Origin: CAZVNZ01 sp964628515
Lineage (GTDB): Bacteria; Bacillota; Clostridia; Christensenellales; Christensenellaceae
DNA length: 64,000 nt
Direction of reading: 5' to 3'
NCBI GenBank assembly: GCA_964628515.1
Contig: CAZVNZ010000008.1
Span: 1-64,000 of the forward strand
Shown here: piece by piece, positions 25,216 through 33,572 of the stretch
Layout: the number at the start of each line of letters is the position of its first letter
How positions within the stretch are numbered: the stretch's first letter is position 1
Position numbers and translations under genes: made by a program
The notes under the pieces: model-generated
What the model saw: only the letters and a program-made list of their open reading frames with translations
Databases searched by the model: none
What the model was told of the DNA's origin: nothing

Positions 25216-27153
25216 ATGAAGGTTACATTAAAAGACGGGCATATTAAAGAGTTTGAAAAGGCTTTAAGCGGAAGGGAAATTGCAAAGGCATTAAACCAAA
25301 CTTTAGGCAAAAAGGCTTTGGTGATGGAGGTAGACGGTAAAACTACGGATATTGCCACAATTTTAGATAAAGATTGTACAATCAATTTTTATACCTTTGA
25401 TGATATTCAAGGTAAAAAAGCCTATTGGCACACCGCTTCTCATTTAATGGCGCAAGCGGTTAAAAACCTGTTTCCGAATGTAAAACTCGCCATTGGCCCC
25501 GCAACTGACAGCGGTTTTTACTACGATTTTGATGCAAACACACCCTTTACCAACGAGGACTTGCTTGCCATTGAAAAGGAGATGAAAAAGCTGATTTCTG
25601 CTAACATCACCATAGAAAAATACACTTTGGACAGACAAAAAGCAATAGCTTTTATGAAGGAAAAAGGGGAGGATTACAAGGTTGAATTAATCGAGGATTT
25701 GCCCACGGATGCCCTTTTAAGTTTTTACTCTCAGGGTGATTTTACAGATTTGTGCGCAGGTCCGCATTTGGAAAGCACGGGGAAAATAAAGGCGTTTAAA
25801 CTTCTAAAAACCGCAGGTGCTTACTGGCGTGGAGACGAAAAAAATAAAATGCTAAACAGAATTTACGGTGTGGCATTTGAGGACAACGACACGCTAAACA
25901 AGTATTTAGAGGAGCTAAAAGAGGCAGAAAAGCGAGACCACAACAAGCTTGGCAGGGAGTTAAAATACTTTACAACCAATGCCGCTGTGGGTCAAGGGCT
26001 GCCGCTACTTATGCCTAAGGGCGCAAAAACCATGCAAATACTCCAAAGATTTGTGGAGGATACAGAGGAAGAAAGAGGATATGTATTTACAAAAACGCCA
26101 CTAATGGCAAAAAGCGATTTATATAAAATCTCAGGGCATTGGGATCATTATAAAGACGGAATGTTTGTAATGGGGGACGAAGAAAAGGACGACGAAGTTA
26201 TGGCACTACGACCCATGACATGCCCCTTTCAATATATGGTGTACAAGGCAGAGCAACACTCTTATAAAAATCTGCCCATAAGGTACAGCGAAACCTCTAC
26301 TTTGTTTAGAAGGGAAGCCTCAGGAGAGATGCACGGGCTTATTAGAGTAAGGCAATTTACCTTATCCGATGCTCATATTATTTGCACCCCCTCTCAATTA
26401 GAGGAGGAGTTTAAGCAGGTGGTGGATTTAATCGTATACATTATGGAAAGCATAGGAATAAGCAAGGATATTACTTACAGATTTTCCAAGTGGGACAAAA
26501 ACAACAAAGAAAAGTATATAGGTGACGAAGAAACCTGGGAGAGCACCCAAAATGCTATGAAGAAGATTTTGGACCATCTTAAAATTGATTATGTTGAAGC
26601 GGATGACGAAGCTGCGTTTTACGGTCCTAAGTTAGATATTCAGTTTAAAAACGTATTTGGCAAGGAGGATACCCTCTTTACCGTGCAAATAGACCCATAC
26701 CTTGCGGAGCGTTTCGATATGTACTATGTGGATAGCGATAACGAAAAAAAACGTCCGTATATAATCCACCGCTCCTCCATTGGATGTTACGAGCGTACAC
26801 TTGCTATGCTCATAGAAAAATATGCAGGGGCTTTGCCTTTATGGGTTATGAGCGAGCAGGTGCGTATAATGAATATTACAGACGAAGCAATACCCTACTG
26901 CGAAGAATTCGCAAAGGAGCTTAAAAAGCTGGGAATAAGGGCAACGGTGGACAGCAGAGCGGAAAAAATCGGCTATAAAATAAGAGAAGCAAGGCAAGAG
27001 CGCATACCCTATATGCTTGTAGCAGGGGAAAAAGAGCTTGCGGAAGGCACTTTTGCCATCAGAAAACGGCAGGAGGGGGAAATAGGTGCCCTTTCTAAAG
27101 AGGCATTTTTAGAGGTTGTGCTTAAAGAAATTAGGGAGAAGGCTATTTTTTAG
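25216..27153 (+). CDS. thrS: Threonyl-tRNA synthetase
   Basis: A 645-residue class II synthetase of full length. It has an N-terminal TGS domain (1-62), an editing domain with the HxxxH zinc-like site (HTASHLMAQAV) and DLCAGPHLESTG, a catalytic core with TKTPLM, MTCPFQYMVYK, RYSETSTLFRREASGEMHGLIRVRQF (motif 2) and RSSIGCYERTLAMLIE (motif 3), and the anticodon-binding domain (about 540-640). AGGAG precedes the ATG. There is no T-box leader directly upstream: the gap to the RelA/SpoT gene is only 17 bases. Expression therefore depends on an upstream promoter. Confidence 0.97.
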   Translation: MKVTLKDGHIKEFEKALSGREIAKALNQTLGKKALVMEVDGKTTDIATILDKDCTINFYTFDDIQGKKAYWHTASHLMAQAVKNLFPNVKLAIGPATDSGFYYDFDANTPFTNEDLLAIEKEMKKLISANITIEKYTLDRQKAIAFMKEKGEDYKVELIEDLPTDALLSFYSQGDFTDLCAGPHLESTGKIKAFKLLKTAGAYWRGDEKNKMLNRIYGVAFEDNDTLNKYLEELKEAEKRDHNKLGRELKYFTTNAAVGQGLPLLMPKGAKTMQILQRFVEDTEEERGYVFTKTPLMAKSDLYKISGHWDHYKDGMFVMGDEEKDDEVMALRPMTCPFQYMVYKAEQHSYKNLPIRYSETSTLFRREASGEMHGLIRVRQFTLSDAHIICTPSQLEEEFKQVVDLIVYIMESIGISKDITYRFSKWDKNNKEKYIGDEETWESTQNAMKKILDHLKIDYVEADDEAAFYGPKLDIQFKNVFGKEDTLFTVQIDPYLAERFDMYYVDSDNEKKRPYIIHRSSIGCYERTLAMLIEKYAGALPLWVMSEQVRIMNITDEAIPYCEEFAKELKKLGIRATVDSRAEKIGYKIREARQERIPYMLVAGEKELAEGTFAIRKRQEGEIGALSKEAFLEVVLKEIREKAIF

Positions 27154-27193
27154 GTTGAGTTTGGGAGTTGGAGAGTGGTTGGTTGCGTTTTTG

Positions 27194-27223
27194 GGTGGGG
27201 AGTGTTTATTATTACCCCCCACC
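27194..27223 (+). terminator. Possible weak terminator after thrS
   Basis: GGTGGGG (27194-27200) can pair with CCCCACC (27217-27223), but no U run follows directly. The thrS 3' flank is G/T-rich and roughly heptameric. Confidence 0.35.
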
Positions 27224-27235
27224 ACCAAAAAAAAT

Positions 27236-27264
27236 TTGACAACCTCAAAATAAAATGCTAAAAT
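27236..27264 (+). promoter_or_regulatory. Sigma-A promoter of infC-rpmI-rplT
   Basis: Perfect TTGACA (27236-27241), 17-base spacer, TAAAAT (27259-27264). Transcription should start near 27271, giving a leader of about 180 nt. Confidence 0.85.
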
Positions 27265-27270
27265 AAACAA

Positions 27271-27400
27271 GTTGATGATTTCATCACAAAAACAAGCAGA
27301 AGCCACCCGCTTCTCACCTACCTGCAAATGCGCACGGTACGGTTTATGTAATATAGCAATATTATTTTGCGGGTAGTTTTAGCTATCCGCTTTATTATTT
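27271..27400 (+). promoter_or_regulatory. infC operon leader with attenuator (L20-type candidate)
   Basis: The leader contains a small hairpin TGATG/CATCA, then AGAAG-CCACCCG-CTTCT. It ends in an intrinsic terminator: 8-bp stem GCGGGTAG (27369-27376) with CTATCCGC (27383-27390) and the tail TTTATTATTTT. A terminator before the first gene of an infC-rpmI-rplT operon matches the L20-regulated attenuation known in Firmicutes. The exact L20-binding fold was not verified. Confidence 0.65.
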
Positions 27401-27450
27401 TGAGCAAAGTAAGCATCGAAATAATATGTAAAGAAATGGAGGGATTTTAA

Positions 27451-27960
27451 ATCGCTAACGAACTGTTGACCAACGAACAAATTAAAGAAGAAGAAGTGAG
27501 AGTAATAGGTAGTGACGGAAGCCAGCTTGGTGTTATGAAACTTGCAGAAGCCCAAAGGCTTGCAGACCAGGCAGACTTAGACCTTGTAAATATTTCGCCT
27601 AAAGCCTCGCCACCCGTATGTAAAATAATGGATTACGGTAAATACCACTTCGAGCAGGCAAAAAAGCAAAAAGAGGCTAAGAAAAACCAAAAGGTTATTG
27701 TACTAAAAGAAATACGCCTGTCTGCCACCATAGATAAACACGATATGGAAGTTAAGGCAAAAAGCGTTACTAAATTTTTAGCGGCAGGGGATAAAGTCAA
27801 AATCTCTATACGTTTCAGAGGCAGACAGCTTGCCCATACAGAGCAAGGCACAATGGTTATGAAGGCGTTTTTAGAGATGTTGGGAGATAGCTGTGCCGTG
27901 GAAAAAAACGCTAAAATGGAGGGCAGAAGTATGTTTATGATACTAGCCCCTAAAAATTGA
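27451..27960 (+). CDS. infC: Translation initiation factor IF-3
   Basis: A 169-residue IF-3. It binds the 30S subunit, rejects wrong initiator pairs and prevents subunit joining. The N domain has NEQIKEEEVRVIGSDGSQLGVM and SPPVCKIMDYGKYHFEQAKKQKEAKK; the C domain has KEIRLSATIDKHDMEVKAKSVTKFLAAGDKVKISIRFRGRQ. No ATG, GTG or TTG is suitably placed: the in-frame TTG at 27466 is 22 bases from the ribosome binding site. GGAGGG (27438-27443) is seven bases before an in-frame ATC, so I call an AUC start. Rare start codons on infC are known and let IF-3 repress its own synthesis. Confidence 0.9.
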   Translation: MANELLTNEQIKEEEVRVIGSDGSQLGVMKLAEAQRLADQADLDLVNISPKASPPVCKIMDYGKYHFEQAKKQKEAKKNQKVIVLKEIRLSATIDKHDMEVKAKSVTKFLAAGDKVKISIRFRGRQLAHTEQGTMVMKAFLEMLGDSCAVEKNAKMEGRSMFMILAPKN

Positions 27961-27999
27961 TTATTATAATTTAACATATACAAAAGGAGGGCGTTTAAT

Positions 28000-28197
28000 A
28001 TGCCAAAAATGAAGACACACAGAGGGGCTGCCAAAAGATTTAAAGTTACTAAATCGGGCAGAGTAAAGAGAAGTAAAGCTTACAGAAGCCACATATTAAA
28101 CAAAAAATCAGCTAAAAGAAAGAGAAATCTCCGTAAAGGAACGTATATTTGTGCGGCGGAGCAAAAAAATATCAGAATGCTGATACCGTATAAGTAA
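28000..28197 (+). CDS. rpmI: 50S ribosomal protein L35
   Basis: A 65-residue, very basic protein with the L35 signature MPKMKTHRGAAKRFKVT and the RSKAYRSHILNKKSAKRKRNLR core. AAAGGAGGG precedes the ATG. It lies in the conserved infC-rpmI-rplT operon. Confidence 0.97.
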   Translation: MPKMKTHRGAAKRFKVTKSGRVKRSKAYRSHILNKKSAKRKRNLRKGTYICAAEQKNIRMLIPYK

Positions 28198-28221
28198 TTT
28201 ATTTTTTAAGGAGAAGATACT

Positions 28222-28581
28222 ATGGCAAGAATTAAAAGAGCAATTAATGCTCATAAAAAACGTAGAAGAATATTTAAACTGGCAAAAGGTTTTTTTGGAG
28301 CAAAATCCAAGCAATATAAAAGTGCAAAACAAGCGGTAATGAAGGCAATGGCGTCCTCTTACAAAGGCAGAAAGCTAAAAAAGAGGGATATGCGTAAACT
28401 ATGGATTGTGCGTATTAACGCAGAAGCCAGAAACAACGGCATGAGCTACTCCCAATTTATGTACGGCTTAAAACTTTGCGAAATCAACATCAACAGAAAA
28501 ATACTGGCAGACATGGCAGTAAACGATAAAAACGCTTTTAAAAAATTAGCGGAAGCGGCAAAAAAGAAAGTAAGTGCATAA
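28222..28581 (+). CDS. rplT: 50S ribosomal protein L20
   Basis: A 119-residue protein of normal L20 length (about 117-119), with the start MARIKRAINAHKKRRRIFKL and DMRKLWIVRINAEARNNG. L20 nucleates 23S rRNA assembly and in Firmicutes also binds the operon leader to repress infC-rpmI-rplT. AAGGAG precedes the ATG. A strong terminator follows, closing the operon. Confidence 0.97.
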   Translation: MARIKRAINAHKKRRRIFKLAKGFFGAKSKQYKSAKQAVMKAMASSYKGRKLKKRDMRKLWIVRINAEARNNGMSYSQFMYGLKLCEININRKILADMAVNDKNAFKKLAEAAKKKVSA

Positions 28582-28583
28582 TT

Positions 28584-28621
28584 AAAATGCCTCTTTAGCC
28601 ACAGCTAAAGAGGCATTTTTT
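28584..28621 (+). terminator. Terminator of infC-rpmI-rplT
   Basis: Perfect 15-bp stem (28584-28598 with 28605-28619), 6-base loop, followed by T residues. Confidence 0.95.
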
Positions 28622-28669
28622 CTTTATTTGCAGGGGTTTAAACTAAGCAAGCAAAACAGGTAATATATA

Positions 28670-29425
28670 ATGAAGGAAATACAAAGCCACACCAACGAAT
28701 TTATAAAAAAGCTAAAAACACTAAAAAACAAAAAGGGCAGGGACGAGCACGGTCTATATATAATAGAAGGAAAACGAGTTATTTTAGAAGCAATGGAGTA
28801 TTCAAAAGACGTTGCTTGCATAATAACTTGCGACAAAACCTCCACCTTGCTTACCTCCGCAAAAGAAAAAAACATCGAAATAATAAGTGTGCCTTACAGC
28901 ATAATACAGCAAATAGCGGACACCAAAGCACCACCACGAGAAATTGCGTGCGTAAAAACAGTGTTGCGAGATGAGGCTATTGATGGGGATTTCTTTGTTG
29001 CGCTTGATGATGTAAACGACCCTAAAAACCTTGGCAGTATTATAAGGACCGCAGATGCCGCAGGGTGCGACGGAGTGCTTATATCCAAAAACAGTGCAGA
29101 TTACTTTGGGCCTAAAGCGCAACGTAGTGCAATGGGTAGCCATTTCCATATACCTGTGGTGGTGTGCGATTTGCAAAAAAAGCTAAAAGAGTTTAAAAAA
29201 TCAGGAGGAGTTGTGGTAGCAACGGACTTGCACGGCAAGGATCAACTAAAGGAAAAATACAGCAAAGTGTGTGTAATAATTGGAAACGAAGCACGTGGAA
29301 TAAGCGAAAACCTGTTAAACGAGGCAGATGTACTGTATAAACTAAAAATGTACGGAAAAGCGGAAAGCCTAAATGCAGGAGTGGCGGCAGGCATAATACT
29401 TTACGATTTGGCAAGAAACAGATAA
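28670..29425 (+). CDS. SpoU-family 2'-O-methyltransferase
   Basis: A 251-residue SPOUT methyltransferase acting on rRNA or tRNA ribose. The N-terminal substrate-binding domain (about 1-100) is followed by the knotted SAM-binding domain with the three family motifs: LDDVNDPKNLGSIIRTADAAG, VIIGNEARGIS, and ESLNAGVAAGIILYD. The best relatives by pattern are RlmB/TrmH-like enzymes, but the exact target nucleotide cannot be read from the sequence. It sits between rplT and pheS, a frequent neighbourhood for this gene in Firmicutes. CAGGT precedes the ATG. Confidence 0.92.
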   Translation: MKEIQSHTNEFIKKLKTLKNKKGRDEHGLYIIEGKRVILEAMEYSKDVACIITCDKTSTLLTSAKEKNIEIISVPYSIIQQIADTKAPPREIACVKTVLRDEAIDGDFFVALDDVNDPKNLGSIIRTADAAGCDGVLISKNSADYFGPKAQRSAMGSHFHIPVVVCDLQKKLKEFKKSGGVVVATDLHGKDQLKEKYSKVCVIIGNEARGISENLLNEADVLYKLKMYGKAESLNAGVAAGIILYDLARNR

Positions 29426-29462
29426 ATATAAAAACAGAAACATACAGAAAGGGAAATTTGTT

Positions 29463-30482
29463 ATGGCAGACGGAAATATAACAGTAAGCAATGCTTTAGC
29501 GGAAATAGAAGGTTGCGAAACATTGCAACAGCTAAACGATGTACGTGTAAAATACGTAGGCAAAAAAGGCGAAATAACTTTGCTAATGAAGCAAATGAGC
29601 ACAATAGAGCCGGAAAAAAGACCACAATTTGGGCAAACGGTAAACGGCTACAGAAATACCGTAGAAGCCAAAATAGAAGAAAAAACAGAGCAAATAAACC
29701 AAAGAGAGTTTAACTTAAGATTAGAAAAAGAGAAAATAGATGTAACTATTACCAATAAACGCACTAAATTAGGTAGTCTGCATCCCCTTACCCAAGTGTA
29801 TTACGAATTAAGAGAAATCTTTATTACAATGGGGTTTGATGTAGAGCAAGGGCCTCAGATAGAGCTTGATAAATACAATTTTGAAATGCTAAACATACCA
29901 AAAAATCATCCGGCGAGAGATATGCAGGATACCTTTTACATAAACGAGGATGTAGTATTAAGAACACACACCTCCCCCGTGCAAATACGCACAATGCTTA
30001 AACAAAAACCGCCCATACGCATGATATGCCCGGGCAGAGTGTTTAGATGCGACGACGTAGATGCAACCCACTCCCCTGTGTTTAATCAATTAGAGGGGAT
30101 GGTTATAGGTAAAAACGTTACCTTTTCCGATTTAAAGGGCACAATAAATACCTTTTTGCAGGCTTTTTACGGCAAAGAGGTAAAAACCAAGTTTAGACCG
30201 GGGTTTTTCCCCTTTACAGAGCCTTCTGCAGAAGTAGACGTAACATGTACCCTGTGCAAAGGTGTGGGTTGCCCTGCTTGCAAGGGTGCAGGCATGGTGG
30301 AAGTATTAGGCTGTGGTCTAATAAATCCTGTGGTACTGGAAAATTGTGGAATAGACCCAAAAGAGTACAGCGGGTTTGCCTTCGGTTTTGGGCTGGACAG
30401 GCTTGCAAACACGAAATACGGAATTACGGATATTAGACTGTTATACGAAAACGACGTGCGCTTTTTGCGCCAGTTTATATAG
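29463..30482 (+). CDS. pheS: Phenylalanyl-tRNA synthetase alpha subunit
   Basis: A 339-residue PheS of normal length. The N-terminal coiled coil (about 1-95) binds tRNA. The catalytic class II core has LHPLTQVYYELREIFITMGFD, RDMQDTFYI, LRTHTSPVQIRTM, RVFRCDDVDATHSPVFNQLEG, and motif 3 GFAFGFGLDRLANTKYGI. The Cys-rich loop CTLCKGVGCPACKG in the core is typical of Clostridia PheS. pheT starts 12 bases later, forming the alpha2beta2 enzyme operon. Confidence 0.97.
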   Translation: MADGNITVSNALAEIEGCETLQQLNDVRVKYVGKKGEITLLMKQMSTIEPEKRPQFGQTVNGYRNTVEAKIEEKTEQINQREFNLRLEKEKIDVTITNKRTKLGSLHPLTQVYYELREIFITMGFDVEQGPQIELDKYNFEMLNIPKNHPARDMQDTFYINEDVVLRTHTSPVQIRTMLKQKPPIRMICPGRVFRCDDVDATHSPVFNQLEGMVIGKNVTFSDLKGTINTFLQAFYGKEVKTKFRPGFFPFTEPSAEVDVTCTLCKGVGCPACKGAGMVEVLGCGLINPVVLENCGIDPKEYSGFAFGFGLDRLANTKYGITDIRLLYENDVRFLRQFI

Positions 30483-30494
30483 GAGGGCAAGGAT

Positions 30495-32870
30495 ATGTTA
30501 GCGCCGATAGAATGGATAAAAGATTATGTTGATATAGAGCTATCCCCAAAAGCACTTGGGGACAAAATGATAATGACAGGCAACGGAGTAGAGGGCATAG
30601 AGGAATTAGGAAGCAACATTGTAAACGTTGTAGTGGGTAAAATCGAAAAAATCACCAAACATCCGGATGCGGAAAAATTAGTGGTGTGTATGCTTGATGT
30701 GGGTGATGATGAGCCTTTGCAAATAGTTACAGGGGCAACAAATGTGTTTGAAGGCGCCTATGTACCCGTGGCAAAAGCAGTGGCAACACTACCCACAGGG
30801 GTAATAAAAAAAGGAAAACTAAGAGGAGTAACCTCCTATGGAATGTTATGTTCGGGTCAGGAGCTTAATTTATCCGAGGCAGATTACGAAGGTGCAGGGG
30901 TGGACGGTATTATGATACTGAAAAACGAAGCGCCCGTGGGCATGGATATTAGAGAGCTTTTAAACCTTTCGGGTAGTGTAATCGAGTTTGAAATCGGTGC
31001 AAACAGACCTGACTGCCTAAGCATTTTAGGAATAGCAAGAGAGGCGGCGGCGGCAACGGGCAAGCCCCTAAAAATTCCCGAAATTAAATATACAGAAAAT
31101 AAAGAGAATATAAAAGACATCGTTAGCATTAATATTGAAGCTACCGATTTATGCACTCGTTATATGGCGGCGGCGGTTACAAACGTAAAAATACAAAGCT
31201 CGCCGGATTGGATAAAAAACCGCTTAAAGCAGGGAGGAATACGCCCAATAAACAACATTGTGGACATTACAAACTTTGTAATGTTAGAAACAGGGCAACC
31301 CATGCACGCCTTCGATTTACGGGAGATTGGCGGTAAAAAAATAGTTGTACGTAAAGCAAAGGAGGGGGAAAAACTCACCACTCTTGACGAAAAAGAGCAT
31401 AAACTGACAAAAGAAATGTTGCTTATTTGTGATGAGCAAAAACCAATAGGGCTTGCAGGCATAATGGGCGGTTTGGACTCCGGCATAAAAGAGGACACAA
31501 CCACCGTAGTTTTTGAGAGCGCAAAATTTATGTATGGCAACATTAGGCAAACCTCAAGAGCCCTTGGTATAAGCACAGAAAGCTCCATGCGTTTTTCAAA
31601 AGGGCTTGATGCAAGTACCACCGAATTTGCTCTTAAAAGAGCCTTAACCTTGGTGGATATGCTAAATGCCGGGGAAGTTGCACAGGGCATTACAGACATT
31701 TTAAACGAGGACTTAACCTGCAAAAAAATAACAACAACGGCACAAAATGTAAACAAAACCTTGGGTACAGATTTAGACGAAAATCTAATTTGCAACCTGC
31801 TTAATAGCGTTAGCATAAAAACCCATACATACAAGGGCAATATAGAGTGCGAAATACCATTGTTTAGAGGGGATATTTACGGACAAGCGGATATTGCGGA
31901 AGAGGTAGCAAGAATGTACGGCTACGACAATATTAAGCCTACCGATTACAAATGCGAGCTTAAACGGGGAGGCACTCACAAAGGGGAAGAAAAAGAGGAT
32001 ATTATTAAGACTTACTTAAGCGCAAACGGCTTTAACGAAATAATAACCTATGCTTTTATAGGCAAGCAAACCTTCGATAAATTAGGGGTAAGTATGCCAA
32101 ACAGCGTTAAAATATTAAATCCTTTGGGTGATGATACAGCATATATGCGCACTACCCTTATACCACATATGTTAGATACCATTGCACTTAATTACAACCG
32201 CAAAAATACGGATATAGATTTATTCGAGGTGGGTAGAGTGCATAAACCCTTAGAAGAAGGGGAGGAGAGCGCAGACGGCTTGCCTAAGGAAATTCCTATG
32301 TTGGCACTTAGTTGTAGCGGTAGTGGGGATTTTTACTCACTAAAAGATATTATTAACGATATTACCACATTGATTTGCGGTAAAACGGTGGATTGCACAC
32401 CTGTCAATATGGAGTGCTTGCATCCGGGAATTAGTGCAACCTTGCTTATAGATGGAGAGGAAATCGGCTTTTTAGGGGCACTTAACCCAAAACTTAAAAT
32501 GGAAATACCCATAATTGTGGCGCAAATCAACTTAGAAAAGCTGTTTAGTATAGAAAAACCGGCAGTAAAGTATAAAGCACTACCCAAATACCCTTCCGCA
32601 ACAAGAGATATTGCAATTATAGTCAGCGAGGATAAGGGGGCAGGCATCATAGAAAAGGCAATAAAGAAGGCAGGAGGCAACAAGGTTGTCAGCGTAAATT
32701 TATTTGATGTATATAAATCCATGCAAATCGGCGAAGGCAAAAAAAGCTTAGCATATGCAATAAATATGCGTAGCGAAAGCGCAACCCTCACAGACGAAGA
32801 GGTGGAGGGTGTAATGCAAAAAATATTAAAAGCACTAATTAAGGAATTTGACGCCAAATTAAGAGATTGA
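30495..32870 (+). CDS. pheT: Phenylalanyl-tRNA synthetase beta subunit
   Basis: A 791-residue PheT. It has a tRNA-binding OB domain (about 40-150), the B3/B4 editing domain (about 200-400: RYMAAAVTNVKIQSSPDWIK, PINNIVDITNFVMLETGQPMHAFD), the B5 domain, a pseudo-catalytic class II core (about 480-680), and the C-terminal FDX-ACB anticodon domain (YPSATRDIAIIVSEDKGAG to the end). GGAGGG precedes the ATG. The editing subunit clears Tyr-tRNAPhe. Confidence 0.97.
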   Translation: MLAPIEWIKDYVDIELSPKALGDKMIMTGNGVEGIEELGSNIVNVVVGKIEKITKHPDAEKLVVCMLDVGDDEPLQIVTGATNVFEGAYVPVAKAVATLPTGVIKKGKLRGVTSYGMLCSGQELNLSEADYEGAGVDGIMILKNEAPVGMDIRELLNLSGSVIEFEIGANRPDCLSILGIAREAAAATGKPLKIPEIKYTENKENIKDIVSINIEATDLCTRYMAAAVTNVKIQSSPDWIKNRLKQGGIRPINNIVDITNFVMLETGQPMHAFDLREIGGKKIVVRKAKEGEKLTTLDEKEHKLTKEMLLICDEQKPIGLAGIMGGLDSGIKEDTTTVVFESAKFMYGNIRQTSRALGISTESSMRFSKGLDASTTEFALKRALTLVDMLNAGEVAQGITDILNEDLTCKKITTTAQNVNKTLGTDLDENLICNLLNSVSIKTHTYKGNIECEIPLFRGDIYGQADIAEEVARMYGYDNIKPTDYKCELKRGGTHKGEEKEDIIKTYLSANGFNEIITYAFIGKQTFDKLGVSMPNSVKILNPLGDDTAYMRTTLIPHMLDTIALNYNRKNTDIDLFEVGRVHKPLEEGEESADGLPKEIPMLALSCSGSGDFYSLKDIINDITTLICGKTVDCTPVNMECLHPGISATLLIDGEEIGFLGALNPKLKMEIPIIVAQINLEKLFSIEKPAVKYKALPKYPSATRDIAIIVSEDKGAGIIEKAIKKAGGNKVVSVNLFDVYKSMQIGEGKKSLAYAINMRSESATLTDEEVEGVMQKILKALIKEFDAKLRD

Positions 32871-32957
32871 TGTTGTATTATTGCAAATAAATGGTTATAA
32901 TAAATTATAGGTTAGTGAGTTTTGCCTAAAAATAGGGTATTGTAGGCGGTGAGAGAT

Positions 32958-33269
32958 ATGGAAAAAACGAAAACAGTTGTTAACATTGGTGGCAAGGAGT
33001 ACACCTTGTGCAGTTACGAGGGTGCGGAGTTTGTCCACAGAGTTTCCATTAAAGTAAACGAAAAAATAGAGGAAATAAGAAAGGCAAATCCGGATATTAA
33101 CAACGTGCAAATTTTTACCTTAACCGCAATAAATATGGCAGAGGACTGGGTAAAACTGTCCGACGAGCTTAAAGAAAAAAACAAAGAAATAGAAAAACTG
33201 ACAAAAGATTTAGAGCAATACAAAAAAATGGGGGCAAGTACCATAGTAAAGCCCTTTTCCGGCAAATAA
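32958..33269 (+). CDS. zapA: Cell-division protein ZapA
   Basis: A 103-residue ZapA-like protein: a small N-terminal globular part (VVNIGGKEYTLCSYEGAEFVHRVSIKVNEKI) and a C-terminal coiled coil (about 60-95). ZapA bundles FtsZ filaments at the division ring. I choose the ATG at 32958 over the GTG at 32949 because AGGCGGTGA (32944-32952) then has normal spacing. Clostridia commonly place zapA directly after pheT. Confidence 0.9.
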   Translation: MEKTKTVVNIGGKEYTLCSYEGAEFVHRVSIKVNEKIEEIRKANPDINNVQIFTLTAINMAEDWVKLSDELKEKNKEIEKLTKDLEQYKKMGASTIVKPFSGK

Positions 33270-33292
33270 GGGATAGCAATATCCCTTTGCCG
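33260..33292 (+). terminator. Hairpin overlapping the zapA stop codon
   Basis: AAGGGATA-GCAA-TATCCCTT extended by CGGCA/TGCCG across a 3-base bulge, with a GCAA tetraloop. The U-rich stretch comes only about 18 bases later, so it could be a terminator or an mRNA 3'-end stabiliser. Confidence 0.5.
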
Positions 33293-33544
33293 ATAAATAA
33301 CCGAAATATATTTTTTTTAATGATGATGATGTTGGCGATAGCCGTAGTATAGCACACAAAAATTTGCAAAGCCGTTGTATTGGCAAGTTTGAGGATTTTA
33401 TATATATAATGTTGCGTAGCAAAAATTTTTTGTATATTTGTATGCAGCAGTTTTTGTGTTTTTAAAAAATGGCAAAGTAAAAAACCCACCTGAATTTTGG
33501 TGTTATGAGTAAGGAAAGCGGTAGAAAAAGTACCTGTATTATGA
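33293..33544. other. Gap with no supported gene
   Basis: AT-rich sequence between zapA and the Fic gene. Frames on the minus strand here are hydrophobic but lack a ribosome binding site. I see no RNA gene or repeat. Confidence 0.5.
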
Positions 33545-33550
33545 TATAAT
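33542..33550 (+). promoter_or_regulatory. Extended -10 promoter of the Fic gene
   Basis: TGATATAAT: a TGn extension directly before a perfect TATAAT (33545-33550). The -35 region is poor, which is usual for extended -10 promoters. Confidence 0.55.
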
Positions 33551-33572
33551 ATTCATATTGGGAGTGTTAAAA

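Noticed and set aside
27194..27223. T-box or other riboswitch around thrS
   Set aside because: No T-box motif (such as the TGGNACCGCG antiterminator element) is seen, and the upstream gap of thrS is only 17 bases.
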